DNA of 64,000 nt from Hermatobates lingyangjiaoensis (taxonomy: Eukaryota > Arthropoda > Insecta > Hemiptera > Hermatobatidae). This document shows positions 11,601 to 26,700 of the stretch, piece after piece. Location: contig JAPFBL010000105.1 in the NCBI GenBank assembly GCA_026182355.1, positions 859,001-923,000 of the forward strand, given 5' to 3'. A program made the translations under genes and the position numbers. The notes beneath the pieces are model-generated. The model was not told the origin of the DNA. It did no database searches and saw only the letters and a list, made by a program, of their open reading frames with translations. Every line of letters starts with the position of its first letter. Position 1 is the stretch's first letter.

Positions 11601-13717
11601 GCTTAATATCAGTTTCAACTTTATAAGAGTCTTAAAAAGTATTTTTATCCCTATTCCAGAAGAGTTTTCATAAATATTGACCCTGAAGACTATTTATACG
11701 CGGTTTACAACCAATGATCTACTAAATATTGACAAAAAAAGCCAATACAGCAATTTTTAAACAAAATCGTGTGAAAAGATTTCCTACAAATCACACAAAA
11801 AAGCGATTTTTCATCACATAAAGTACGATCTCAGGAAATGACTATTAGTACCTTGATTGCTGTTTCTTTTCAAGGTAAACAACAACTTAAATATGAAACT
11901 TAAAAATTAAATTAAATTAAATTTACAACTTAAATTAGGTAATTACAACTAATTTGTTCATGTGATTTCTTGCGCACTCTGTAACACTCATACGCCACAT
12001 CACACACATACGCCGTAATGAACAGACCCTAAGGACTAACTCAACTCAACTTTACCAGTACCTCAAGTGATCATCAGACCTTAAAGACATCTTTACGATT
12101 CCGTTACGCACTCTAGTGATTTATATACTTAAATTAAACAAATTAGTAATAATTAATAGAGAAATGAAAAAGGGATTCCTTTCGAGGTAGGACCGTATCA
12201 AAGTACAGGAAAAACTGAGGAGATAAAAAGTAGGAAAACAAATAAAAAAGGGGACGGGGTAAGCACAGGAGGGCGAAAAAGAGCACCTTCCATTATGTTA
12301 ATGAACTCTAATAAAATCTAAGGAAATTAATCTTTACCCTTTTTTTCAAAAAAGGATGAAGGGGAATGTTAAAAATGCTATCTAATAGAGGAATACCGGA
12401 AAAAGATATTCAAAGTATACGACTAATCTTTACCTGGTTGTCGGTGTCACCATCTTCAGGATCGGTTAGCCTGAAAGAAACAGACTTTTGTCAGTACCAA
12501 ACAGGATGATAGAAACAATTAAAGAAAATCATAATAGCAGAGTCTATAAACATATTGGAACAAAAAACAGTAATAAGACAAAATTAAAAGTGCACAATGA
12601 TTCAATAGACCATTGGATAGAAAATCGAATAGGAAGAATCAGTACTGATTCAGAAATATATAGGACAATGAACTAAAAAATCTGTTTCACTTGATGAAGA
12701 AAATCCGAAATAGGTCGAGTGTGGCAGAACATTTAGGACTGCTCATTCTTGTTCAATTGAACTTGTAAATAAACATATGTTCGGATCCAACATCCACGTT
12801 TCCTAGTTATTTTGTCTTTCTATACTAGACACTCCTCTAGTTTCTGGATGATCAGAAAAAATTGTAATTACATCTTTACTGTTCGCTATACAATGGAAGT
12901 AAAACTGCATATTTAAAAGATTAATCAATTGCTTCAACGTTCAAAGAAATAAAGAAATGGGACTAAGATATTTCGACCAAGTACCAGCCCTGTCGTAGCT
13001 ACAAGATGAATGACTACCGTTGCTTGATCGAAAGACCACAGGCCCATTTCTGAATTTCTTACTCAGGTTTGGTCGTTCATTCTAATTCTACTGATCTTAT
13101 TAAAGAAGCTTAGCTTAAACGATAACAGAGTTTATTCTAGGTATTTATCACTTTGTTCCAATCAGTTTGTCCCGCAGGAACTGCCTTCCTGCGGGACTCT
13201 TCGCTCTTCACACCTCCTGATGACAACGATGGTCGAAATATCGATGTGAGTTATGTCTGTCTTTCTGTGTGTTTCCTTCGTTTTGAATTTATTTTATTTA
13301 AAAAAGTCCGCTGGACCGTTTCTTTTAATTGTGGTATATATATATATAATATAAATTATCAAGTCACAATATGAAATGGGAAACAAGACTAAGATCTTTC
13401 AACCATAACAAGTGGTCTCCATGAGAGTCAAAAACCCAACTGAAACACTAGATGCAGAAAACATCTGCTGAGGGCTTCAGAGGAGTGGGAGGGAAGAGTG
13501 GTATTTTAAAAGGGTGAAAGTGTAGGAAAGGACAAATGTCCAGAAAGGGTTGTTTGGGGAAACAAATGAGTACAGTAAGAAAGAGTAAAAAACTATTCGC
13601 TAGCTGTCAACCCACTTAGAAGAGGCTATTGCCCTCGTAACGAAAGTATCAAGTTTGAAGAAACCGTTACTAATGTTTATAATATTTGATCTATTAAATT
13701 TCATTATACTCATTGCC

Positions 13718-13760
<43 letters not shown>

Positions 13761-15307
13761 TTGAACAGGATTTCCTCTCGTCTCATGCCCTCCAACCCCT
13801 TGCCTACACCCGGTTCATTGATGATATATTTTTCGTGTGGCCTCATGGCAAGGATTCTCTGGAAACTTTTATTGAAGCCTTCAAAACTTCCTGTTCATCA
13901 CTCAATTTCACCCACTCCTTCTCCTATACCTCCTTAACCTTCCTAGATGTAGTAGTGTCCCTAAGCGGCAGGACCTTCACCACCTCCATACACACAAAAC
14001 CTACCAATGCCCAACAATATCTACACTTCAATAGTTGTCACCCATCCCACACAAAAAAGTCCCTACCTCGTTCCCTCTCCATCCGCATACACCGTATTTG
14101 CAGTGACCTCTATCAACGACAGTGTCATATCGACAAACTTAGGGAAAAATTCGTCCAGCGGGGCTACTCTCCCAGGTTTGTTGATAAACGTTTAATACCT
14201 GCCACCAATCAATATCTTCCTAGGACTGCCGCTGAACCCAACAGTTCTCCCTTCCTCGTAACTACTTTCTTTCCTGGGGTCCATAGGATCGGGAATATCA
14301 TCAAGGACATTTTTCCTCTCCTGTCCTCTTCTCCCTCCACCTCCTCCGTCTTCCGAAAATCCCCTCGCCTGTCCTTCAGAAAGCCTCCCAATTTAGGAAA
14401 CCTGTTTTCCCACAGATCCCTTGAAACTCCTGGGATTGGGGTGGTGCGTGGTGGTATGGAGAAATGCGGCCGTCGCCTCTGCCTTACCTGTCCTTTAGTT
14501 AACCCTTCACCTTTCTTCTCCTCACCAACCAACTCTTTCCGCGTCCCACCTAACACCTCCTGCACATCCAGGAATTGCGTCTACCGACTGAACTGTAGAC
14601 AATGTGGAGCATTCTACATTGGTATGACTTCTACCAAACTCAATGAGCGTTTGAACAACCATAGAGCTTCGGTCGGTCAGCGCAAACAGCTTCTTGTAGC
14701 TATCCATGCCAACAGCCATAACCTTTCTTTTAATGACTGCTTTACTGTTCAAATCATTAAGCTAGTGACCACTGATGACCGTAGTTTGACATTAAGAGCG
14801 TCTGAGGAGGCCCACATATGGTTATTGGGGGCCCGATCAGATCCCGGTTTAAATCAGAAGCGTTAACTTTTATTTGTTTTTCCTTTTATTTTTAACTTAT
14901 TTATTCATATTCATATATATATATATATATATATTTTTCCCCTTTTTTTCTTTTTCTTCTTTTTTTATTATATTATATATATTTATTTTATTATTATATT
15001 TTTTTTATTATTTTCTTTTTTTATAATATTTAATTTATAATTTTTAATTTTATATTTTTATCTATTGTTTTTGCTTTCTCCGTTCTCCGACGTTTAGTGC
15101 CTAGCTCCTTTTTTACGCTAGTGCTGCTCTCTTCGGTTGACTCTTTATTTCTTCATTCGCGCTCCGTTCTTCGACGTGAGGAGATCTCTCTCACTTCGTC
15201 CTCTCTTCAAGTCTACTCTCCTGATGACGAACAACAGTTCGAAATATTGAATTCTGTAAGTTTTCTTTGTATTGTCTTTTCTGTGTCGTGCTTTGTGTAA
15301 TTTAAAG

Positions 15308-15352
<45 letters not shown>

Positions 15353-15584
15353 AACGTCCAAACTACAATAAGAAATGAGAAAAAGGACATGAGAAAAGGA
15401 GGGGGTCAACGTTTGACTCTGACGAAGACTGCTTGTTACTGTTAAAAGATTTTAGTCCTTTTCCTCATTTGTTATTATGATTTGGACGCTGACTGTTATT
15501 TCACGTGCTTATTGTGAATATATATATTTGTGTGTGTGTGTGTGTGTCGAAATATATATAAACACTAAGAATTTTTCAACCGTT

Positions 15585-15626
<42 letters not shown>

Positions 15627-18600
15627 ACGTACAAACCACAAAAATCAGAAAAAAGATTAAAATCTTTCAACCGTAACAAGTGGTCTTTGTCAGAGTCAAA
15701 ACTGATACTGAGAATACCCGGTATAACTTGACCGATCATGAACATCAAACATTACATAAATTTGGAAAAGGTAAAAGGATGAATGAGAAGACAAGTGTAG
15801 TTACAGAGGCTGCTGGGAGAGGTGGTTGACGACTGGGCGGGACGGGGGCTTGGTCTTGAGGCGACGGGGACGGCCTTTGACCAGATGCTGGAGTCGCTGG
15901 TGACCGGCGCTCTCGCACACGGAGTCCAAGCTGTCGCAGCCCACGCCGCCCTCCTCCCCACCTACCAAACCATTCCAGTACCATCACGCCTTAAGTCAAT
16001 CTTAAAACCCAGTTTTAAATTTACCTTTCTACAAAGCAGGTGCCAAGAAATGTAAATCGTTCTATCTTAACTAATGTTATATCAAACTTCATTATGATTT
16101 TTTTCTGGGAGCGCCAATTATACTATTTTTTAAACTACTTTTTTTTTACAGATTTTCTAGTATTTTAACAATAATATAGAAATACATTCGATCAGCAATA
16201 TTTAACCACAAATACAATTTTAACCAAACTCTCAACAAAATTTAAACCATGATATTTGATTAATTTTTAAATTAAATACACATTATTAATTATAACTACC
16301 AGGAGAAATGTGAATATACAGTATTTGAAAGTATATATACATAACACAAAACTTATTGTTCTAAAAAGACAATCAAAAATTAATCGAGAAAAAAATATTT
16401 TGGACTCTGTCGGCGTGAGGGGGAAACCCACGCTCAAAGATTAAGTCTCTGTTCGCTGGAGTTTTCATTGCTCTTCTTCTTTCAATTAACTCAGATGCAA
16501 TTTCTAATTTAACGATAAAAATTAATGCCACCAGTGAGTTCTGTTCTCTGGTACTTCTGTGCTTTTCCTCTGATGATTCGTATAAAAAGAAACTAAATAT
16601 AACATGCAGCACACAATAAAACAAAACAATTACTACGACTGACATTTCGAAAAGCAGTACCTCATCAAGAGATGACCATAGAAAATGAAAAAAGAGATAT
16701 GCTATCGAGAATTTACATTAAAAGCGAGTATATATGAAAGTGGACTGTTTTGATGCACTTAGCAGAGAACACGTCTTTCTTCATATTCTTTCTGATTCAT
16801 CTCTGATGGCAAACTGTTTTCAAAATATCAACCACAGTAAGTGATTTGTTCAAATTGAGGGAATACCACACAATAACGGATTGTACAAATAATGAATTGA
16901 GTGATTTGTTTGATGAACTCTGCTTTTTTAGTCTTAATCAGTTAAACTACACCAACGTTAACATATTGAATTATATACTATAGGTACCTTGGGGAGAGGC
17001 TATAGAAGGCAAAAGATCAGGAATATGTTCCGCACTGAAGGTATCCACAACAGAATTGGGCCTTAATTTCCGAGTTATGGTTGACTTCTTTCTCGACATC
17101 AGCTGGGGTGTTGCCTAAATCAAGAATGGCGCTTACAATATTACGTTATTTATTTATTTCAATCCATATTAATGAACAAAAAAATATAGTACCAAACATT
17201 TTTATAACACTTGAAAAAATCATTTAAGCTTATTTTGCAGTAATCAATTAATTTGTAATGCAATGTCTGACGAACTAACTACTGCAAAGCAGGAAATAAT
17301 TGTGGAGCTTTTTCGATAAATAACACTGTTCATAATACGTTAAATAAGATATTTTCATAATTCAGACAATATAAAAAACCTAACCAATATTGTTGGATTA
17401 ATTAAACAAGTTCAATTCTATATAAATACACACTTTGATCAATCCATGTTCAATATATATACGTTGATCACATTAATAATATCAATTTTCCCAAATAGAT
17501 AGTTTGCCATCAAGTCACCTAATATACTTGTAGGATTGCCTATCAAGTCAAATTACAATAATGGACTCCAATAAATTATTTATTATAGAATATTTTTGAT
17601 ATTATTATTAATATCATTACAGAATATATTATATTTTGAAAAAGATTAAAAGTATAAAAAAATAGTTTTACTGCTAAATAGTGGATAATTTGATAAAAAT
17701 ATACTTGTTCTATTTTCTATATTCAAGATCTTTTAATTTTTTCGCTATGAACTTTCTTGCGTAGAAATACTTGCATTTTTATTTTTCTTAAGTTCAAACA
17801 AACACTTTCCCCACAATGTGCAGAACTTACAGGAATTCAAATCATTTAAAATATCCATATATTTTTTGATAACCACTTTATAAAACTTATTTTAAATCTT
17901 CCAAAATATCTAAATAATTATATAAAATATCAGGATGTCCATTCACCAAAATTAAAAACTATACATATAAATATATCTAAGAATTTTTGATAGGGGCTTT
18001 GTTGAAAGGTCCAGCACCTTTCAAGGAAGGAGTGTTATATCCTGGCATTACTGCGACGTTCCTTTGGATAATTTTAATGTTTCAAAAAAACAAAAAAAAA
18101 ACAAAAACAAATTATTTTAAGAAAACGGCACTGATTATTTGTTTAAGTATAACATGATTTTATGTTAATGTAATTTATGAAAATATATTTCATCTTCAAC
18201 CATTTTCTATCAGGAGAAATGGTTAATAATTCCAATTCATCTTTCAGCTGACCAGTGTTTGAAATGATTACTAAATGCTAGAAGAAAAAGTAAAATCCAG
18301 TGTTTAAGAAGAGCTCTCAAAAGAACTTGAGTCTAAAGAAAATCATTTGATTTTCATAGGTTCATTTTTTCAGTATTCCACTTTTATGATTTCTATTTTA
18401 AATGTATACACTTCTTCAATGCTCCTTAAATGAAAATGAAATCTAAACTATATTTTTAGATCCTTAGAAACTAATAAACTTAGGTTATTTCAAGTTATTT
18501 ATACAGTTACAAGAGAATTGAAAGTATCACAATCTGGTAACATTGAATAATAAAAATGGACTAAAACATTGTCCCAATCGAGATAAACCATTTACCATGT

Positions 18601-21600
18601 TCGTGGTAAATTTGATGCCACTGACTACGAGAAAATAATGTAGGTACATCTGCTGATGAGGCCAAACAGATTGAAAAGATGCTTGTGACTTGTTGAAGCA
18701 TTTGACCACAGTCCAAAAAGTCTTTGATACGAGCCTCTTTGGAATTGGAATTTGTATAGTAAAACTCTGTATTTGCGAATCCTAACATCTATTGGATTGA
18801 AGTCTTGCAAGTCCGCGGGTAACTCATGGCTTGCTGGAGGATGTCTAAGAAAGGTGGCTGGCTGAATTTAGTGAGATGATGTTCAACAAAATTGAGGAAA
18901 ACTCACCAATTTTAGATAACGTGTGGGCAGAGGTGTGAATACTATACCAAATTATAGAATAAAATTGTTCATTGGCATAATGAAATACAAGTATTTACCT
19001 TTAGGGTGACAACTAAATCAGCCTGTGAGTCACTGCTTGGGGTAACAGTTCAAGGCCTGATGTTTTAGGGTCAATATAGTCATAACCAAGAAGTGTTAAT
19101 GATTTGAAAAATTATATCAGAGGTGAATTCAAATTAATATATTAATATACAAAGACATGTTGGACAGATGTTTGTTTTACAGTAAAAAGTAGTCTTCAAA
19201 GCATAACAGTTTTTTTTAATTATAAGTTATGCAATACGTTACTTACAAATAAATAAATTAGTTATTTTATACGTATACTAACTTTTGGCTTTCCCTATCC
19301 ATTAATTTTATTGAAGGAAATTAATATATTAAATATTTTCTTTTAAGAATAATATTCTAAAAATAACATCTACATAGTTATCGATTAAAAACACCAATCA
19401 GTAATTCCCTGATAAATTAGAACGTTAGTAAATCTTTGGGGGAAAATATAAGTAATACCAAGAACCTGTCCAAGTATTATGACATTTAAAGTAAAACAAA
19501 CAGAATAACAATGTCTTAGCAACCGAAGACGTTGAAAATAGAAATACCCCTTAACTTAATATAATTTAAATAATGCAAAAATTATATTACTCAATAAAGC
19601 AGTGATTTCAATATTTTTTTACTTACTAAGTTCAGATACTCCAGTTTCTAGAATGCATGAAAATTTAAAATATTTTACAAAATATTTATATTATATTTCT
19701 ATATTATTTTTTCACAATATATATAGTTCAGTAAGATAAATTAATAAATATATTTTGTTAAGTATTAAATTATTGTAGAACTAGTATCATAGCTGATATC
19801 CAATTGGGAGTAAAATTTAAAATTAGAGTAACAACTCACAAATGGATGACTAGGATCTGAAGCCTGACGAACCATGCTTCTTAAAACATCTGGGGTCGAG
19901 CTTCTCTTGCTTCCCTTCTGTAACAAAATCTCTCTTTTTCATTATCAGTGCGCAATATTCAACATTCTCAACTGAGAAAAAATAAATAAAAACTAAGTTC
20001 TTAACAAATATTTAGTAAGTATGGCAGAAGTTGGGATAACTTTATTGACTGAAATCACATTGATTCGTACATTGCATGTGTTATTTGAATTCGCTTTGGA
20101 TTCCATCCATCTTGAAAAGAAACTTCAAACGTTTTCGAAGTTGGACTCAAGCTGAAACTAGCCTAGCACCATCTATCTCTACGTATCACAACAGGAATTC
20201 ACAAAAAATTATGGTTAATAAATAATTATTACGATCACTTAACACTAATTTTAATATAACCAAAAAATTAATAAGCATTTCCTGATGCCGTCCTCATATT
20301 ATTCTTATTTTTTTTATATTATATAAATTTAATTATATATTATTAATATTATATATAATAATTAATATATATTAATATTAATATTATTAATAAATATTAA
20401 TATTAATAATAATTATATATTATATATTAATTTAAATAAATTTATATTATATATTATATACTCTTGTTTTAATATTATAAGAGGTGTGACTCAAACAGCA
20501 GTTTTAATAACATCTAATCTAAAATAGTTTGAAAATTAAAAAAAAGAATATTTAAAAGTTTGCTACATAAATTTAAAAAAAATAATTAACTGTTATTAAA
20601 CAACTAACTAAACTTCTTTAATTTACCGCATTATAATAACATTACTTTAGATTACTATTACATCAACGTCATACAAACCCATGCTATCACGTGTTTGCGA
20701 TCCAAAACTCATCTATCTGCCGAAAAAGTCGACTTTCAGTATTTTCAAATAGTAAATAAGGAGTATTATGATTTCGCAATGAGGTCAAATTACAAATATT
20801 CGCCGAAGTACTAAAACCCAGACTTGGTTTGACTTTTAAGTCAGATCCCTTCTTACATTAAAATCAATGAAAATAGTATCGTGAATGACAAAGGGGCCAA
20901 CAATCACTTGGGAAGTATTAAAGACTTTAGACAGTTACTTTAGACCACAAACAAATCAACATCAATTTAATTGCACAGAACAAGTAATACATATGCAAGC
21001 ACATTTCACTCAGCCTTTGAGGAATGTGGAGACAAAGTCTTTATTTTTGATTGGAATTAATCCGATAATATGACCCTCCCATAATTAAAATGAGTGACCA
21101 ACAACAAACAACCATAGCTTCCGGCCTTATAACAGCCTGAAGATAATAAAAAGCCTATAATGTGGGAACTTAAACAAAATATTAGTAGATCATGGAAGTT
21201 GAATTGCTTTTAGTTTAATTCTCACCGTATTTTGCTGGGCCTTCAGTAAATTATCTATGATTTCTTCAGTAATTTTCTCTGCTAATAGATTAGCCATAGC
21301 TAATCCAGTATCACTGAAACACATCGAAATGAACAATTCGTTAACACATTAACATATTACTAATACTCAGGAATTACTATTCATTCATTATTCAGAAAGA
21401 AGAGATAACATTCAGAATGCAAGGAAGGCATAGCGCTGAAAAATAATAGAGTTATATTTCAACACTAATTCCAGTAGAAATTTTATCCACTTAATATCAC
21501 TTGAGAATAATTAACAACAATTAGGAAATGAATTCTGAAAAGTAATCGAAGTTTTGATTTCATACATATAAAATCAAAAACTAAGATTATTATTAATATA

Positions 21601-23719
21601 CAGAACAAATACATTTAGTGTACATACAAGTTAAGCATTTCAACATAAGTTCCCAGAGAGGAAAAAAAAAAGAGAAATTAAATCGTCTTACTTGGCACTT
21701 TTAGTGATGTCAGTTTGGTAAGGAAGGGAGAGAGAAATAGGTTTGGACAGGGTCAGTTTGGTGCAGCAGTTTTTGAGAGTTTGCCTAAGCTGGTCGGTGA
21801 GGACAGAGGGACATAGTTCACTGGCGGCATTCAACATCTCGTCAGCTCTCTTCTGCAGAAGAAAACAAGGCATCAGCTTTTAGAAATAGTCATCAATTAC
21901 TGCAGCACAAAAACAACAACATACAATATCTAAATGGACTGTAATAGTATATAAATTATAAGTATAACAGTATTTCAAGTACTGGTAGTATTCTATATTA
22001 TAAAAAGTTCCCAGAGTTAGATTAGTCTCCTATGTATCATTTGTACATGCTGTTTGCTTCATGTCAAGCAACGTAAAGTAAAGTAAGTGCCTTTATATAC
22101 TTAAAGCTTAAACGGTTAAGGAAATGTGTCGACTTTAGAAGTGTCAGAAAGGTTTTAAAGAAGTACCTGAACCTCTTATAGGTAACTGATTCGTAGTTTC
22201 AGTCTGTTACAAACATGGAAATTACAGAAAAAGTCCCCAGATAATATAGTTCAATTATCAAAAGAACGTGTTTTCTTCTTGAGGCCATAATTAAATCACA
22301 AGCAGATGCGCTCTACATGCAGATAAACACGAAGAAGAGCACTGTGCTCTTATTTGATAATAAGACATGTTCTTTTGACACCAGAACTACTTTATGTGGA
22401 GACTTTTCCCATAATTTCCAATAATGAATACGTACGACATAACGGACTGCACAACTAATGAACTCTTTATAAAGTTGGCATTCATCATTTTCTACAAAAC
22501 CAATTTCATTCAGTTTGATATCTTAAAGTGTCTGAAAATTTAAATCTTTTCTTACAAAATTTCATGATTAGTGAGGAAAATAGATCAAGTCTCCACGCTC
22601 CAGGGTTTAATCATGCAACGCGTGTAATACAACTTAGCGTTCATCATCAACTGATGTCTACTTAATGTCTGATGAAATCCTAGTAGTTAGAATTTAATTA
22701 CTTCAAGAGTAATTATAAATCTATAAGTTTTAACTTCAGAGATATTGGACCTCGGTGGCCGACTATCTTCGTCACAATATAATATTATTGGGTCGTAACG
22801 TTAATAATTTGAATAAAACAGCAAGAAAGGGTAAAAGTATGGTTTTACCTCTAGATGTGACTGGACAATATCTTGTATGTCTTGAATAGCCTGATTGAGT
22901 CTGGATTGAATAACGGAACTGATGTCTGTTCCTTCGAGGACTTCACTGAACCTGAGCTGAATCTAGAAGAAGGGGATAAAGTAGAGTGTGCGCTAAACAA
23001 AAAGCAGGCGGTTTATCTACACAAGTCTTACTTGACGAGCTGCTTCAGCCTCGTGGAGAAGGGCGGCCAAAGCAGGAGCACTGGCCGTGCTGCCACTCTC
23101 TGAGCCACTGTCCGCCTCCTGCGCCTGCTGCACCACTCGCTCCAGAGCCCGCTGCTGAGCACTGTAGCTCCAGCTGAATGAGTTCTGCACAGAATCACTC
23201 TCTCAAACGTCTTCATCGCCACAACGCTTCAGACAGCCCTGTTGTCATGTGTCATTCCTATACTACTCATAGACTGGTCGAGAATGGCAACCTCATTGTT
23301 CTATGAATTACTTTTACCGCAAAGATTGTGCTAAGAGCTTTATCCTACAGAAATCGTTATACAAAAATAACGAAATGGGTTTTTATTATATTTCTTCTGC
23401 GTGTTTACAACACAGAATTTAATTACTTTGTTCGGACAAGGGGTCCCCACCAACCTTCTTTTGCTTGTAAACACACTTAGAACTGTCTAAACATAAGTGG
23501 ACCCACTTTGGCGAGTAACACCTCATTGAGTGGTACATGCAAAATTACAAATACATAATATCTTTAATGCAGATAAAAAAATTATAAATGAAACAATTCC
23601 TATATAATTATAATATGAATTCTGAATACCAAAAACATTTTATAGTCTAACAAAATTTTCATAATTAGTTGCTTTACAAATTTTGTTCAAAGATATTAAA
23701 ATATATATATATATATTAA

Positions 23720-23761
<42 letters not shown>

Positions 23762-26700
23762 CGATATATATACGACCAGTCGTCGACCTCGGCTTTTCTT
23801 GGTTGAAAAAAATTAGTTAATTTGACAGGCTTTATTGTTTAAAATACTCATAGACCTGTTATGCCATTCTGTACTATAGAGTACCTACATTAAAATTACT
23901 CATTAATAATAATATATGAAAGGTTATCTATAAATTTATGGTTATAGACATGAATTAGAGAAGAATATCTTTTGACAATTAAATTTTTTTCTTTTAGTTA
24001 TTAATTTCCAACGGAAAAAACTGCAAACGAATGAAATTTTATCATAAAACTTATTTGTATGCAGATTAATTTCTTTATATTTCCCATTATGAGTAAATGC
24101 TCTCCTGTAACTGATAGCAAAACTAGTGAATTTGAATATGAATACTTTGTCTCATGTGTCTCACGAATGAGTGATTAACGATTCCTATTTCGATATTAGT
24201 AGCTTACGCACAAAGAGTACGGCACAGAGAGTTAAAGCAAGCCATAGCAGTTGACTTCAGAAAACAGATTCCTGATTTCTCAACGGCATCGTTAGTATTA
24301 TCGATAATTAGTGGGCATCGGAAATATTTACCAAGAGTGTTTGGAATATTTCCCAAACAATTGCTATTACTCCGATTGTTTCTCTCCCGATTTTATCAAG
24401 ATTTTTGTGAACTTTCGACCCTGAAGGCCCATCTCTTGGCCAACCCCAATGGCCTGCGGCATTATTAAGTAATATCTAACAAAGGAGAAGTATTTGATGG
24501 AAATAATGTGGGACGATCTTTATCAAATCACAAAAATGAAATTATTTATATAATAATTTATTCTTATTTATAATAATAAATCCCCCCACACAATTGTAAT
24601 ATTGATGCTGAACTTGCTGAGTCGAATAAGGTCTAACAGGAACTGAAATATGAAATCTAATTATTATAATTATTTTGGTTTTTGTTTGTCTTCAAGCGAA
24701 TCACTTCAACCCTCTAATGAGTACAGCTGTAGAAATACCGTAGTGAGGTTTTGCTATTTTTTCTGTAATTCTTATGCGATTGTATTACTAATATAGATAT
24801 TTCAAAATAAGAATAAGGCAATCCAACTTAAATAAATAACGACCAATGTAAGAAGTTTGATAACGAACCATATGTCTTGTTGAAGTTTTAGATGGGTTGA
24901 TGTTCCTGTAGAGAGATTCAAAAATGGAAGTCAGGGTTTGCTCAGTCTTTTCTAAAGATAATTTCAAGCAGGGTAGAATATCGTGAACTAATGGTCCCAA
25001 ATAAACAACGCTTTCGTTACTGAAACAATATTTTACTCCAAATTCACATTTGAAAGAAATGACTATATCAGAATACATACTTCACAGTTTTTTAAAGTTA
25101 GAAAATAATTCATAATATAAACTTGTTACAAATAAGGGAAATTATTAAGGCACTCTGAATCAAAAATATACATCCAATATCTAGTGTTAATTTAAAAATT
25201 GTGTAAACTTTTAGTTTTGATACTTTAATTCATTTTTTTTTATTCCAGGGACAAAATTGTACGATCAGAATAAATTTTCGTTTTATAAGAATTATTTTCA
25301 ATGAAACTATTTAAAATGAAGTTACTTACATTTGAAATATCAACACGCAATTAATATGCCAGAGAAACATAATGTTTGAATAAGAAACATGTTTTGAATG
25401 GTACATACCTTTTGAGGGCGTATGCTATTTCAGAGTATCCACAGAGCGTAATATTATTCTTATCTAAAATAATACTGGTTAATTTAGAATTGGTCTGGAG
25501 TGACTTCGCAAGGAGTCTAGCACCACTGTCTCCCATCAGATTGCCACTGAAACACCAAGTCCAGGTAAATTCAAAGAGAAGTCCAATTCAAAACCGACAA
25601 GAGAAGATAACAAATATCAACACACGGATACACATTCATCACTCTCCACATACTATTTAATACTTTTATATATAAACACCTAGTAAAATTACCATAGAGA
25701 TTTTTTTCTACCAAATTAAACATTTTTACAACTACAAAATCACTTTTTAAATTCTTACATTAATAAATTATTATCTATATTATATATGTGAATCAGTCAA
25801 TCATACTATTTTTTTAAAAAGTCATGAATCTACTGAATAACTATTACTTTAGAGAATTTAATAAAAACTTAAACTGTTTTTATTAGGTGCTGAAATTCTA
25901 AAATTAATATCTCATTCTTCCTTACTTAAATTTAACCTCTATTGGATATCTTTCATTTGTATGTTGAGGTAATAATGCTTTTGTAATTTTCATCATTTGT
26001 AATTATAATTTTTGAAATTAATGAATATAATCCCATAATCCTTGGATAAACGAATTTTAACTTTTACTTATTCAGTTTAAATTTCAAAGAAATCAGAGTA
26101 ATTAATGAAACAAATCTCAAATTTTTAATTGTACATTAAAAATTAGAACTCTCCTCTCTAAAGGAAGGAGAGGAGAGTTCTAAAGCCACCTGACTGAAAG
26201 TAGCTTGTTACTAGATTTCATCTTCATCGAACATTTGTTAAGAGTTCTAGTAACGTTTTAATATATTACGTCTATTAAAAAATATACATATATAAAAGCA
26301 CATTACCTTATATCTAAGTATTTTAGGCACTGGTTGCTCCCAAGAGCGTTGATCACTGGGTGAAGTTCGGATTTGAGACGGCACTCAGATAAGGACAGTT
26401 TTTCCAGAACGCAATCATCCTCCTAAAACGGAACGAACCTTCAATGAAAAAAAAAACAATCATGAATTACAACATTTTAATTTAATATTAACTTGGATTA
26501 TGTATTTATGTATTTGGAGAATACTTAACGCAACTTACCCGTAGGCGAGTTTACGACTACCCAATGAGATAGATCTTGGCCGTCCGAAACGTTTTGATCC
26601 CACATACTCCCACACCTCCGACCTTTGATAAGGAACCACAAGTAGTGCGAGTGCGAGGCCAACAATAATGATGGAATACAGTCTCCATTGCAATGATAGT

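Noticed and set aside
17985..18066. Minus-strand frame ending [20 protein letters not shown] and a stop, looked like an alternative last CARMIL exon
   Set aside because: No acceptor gives the phase 0 needed to follow exon 23, and there is no known CARMIL similarity.
18527..18810. Three overlapping minus-strand frames
   Set aside because: Different frames of the same DNA; no recognisable domain and not joined in phase to CARMIL exons.
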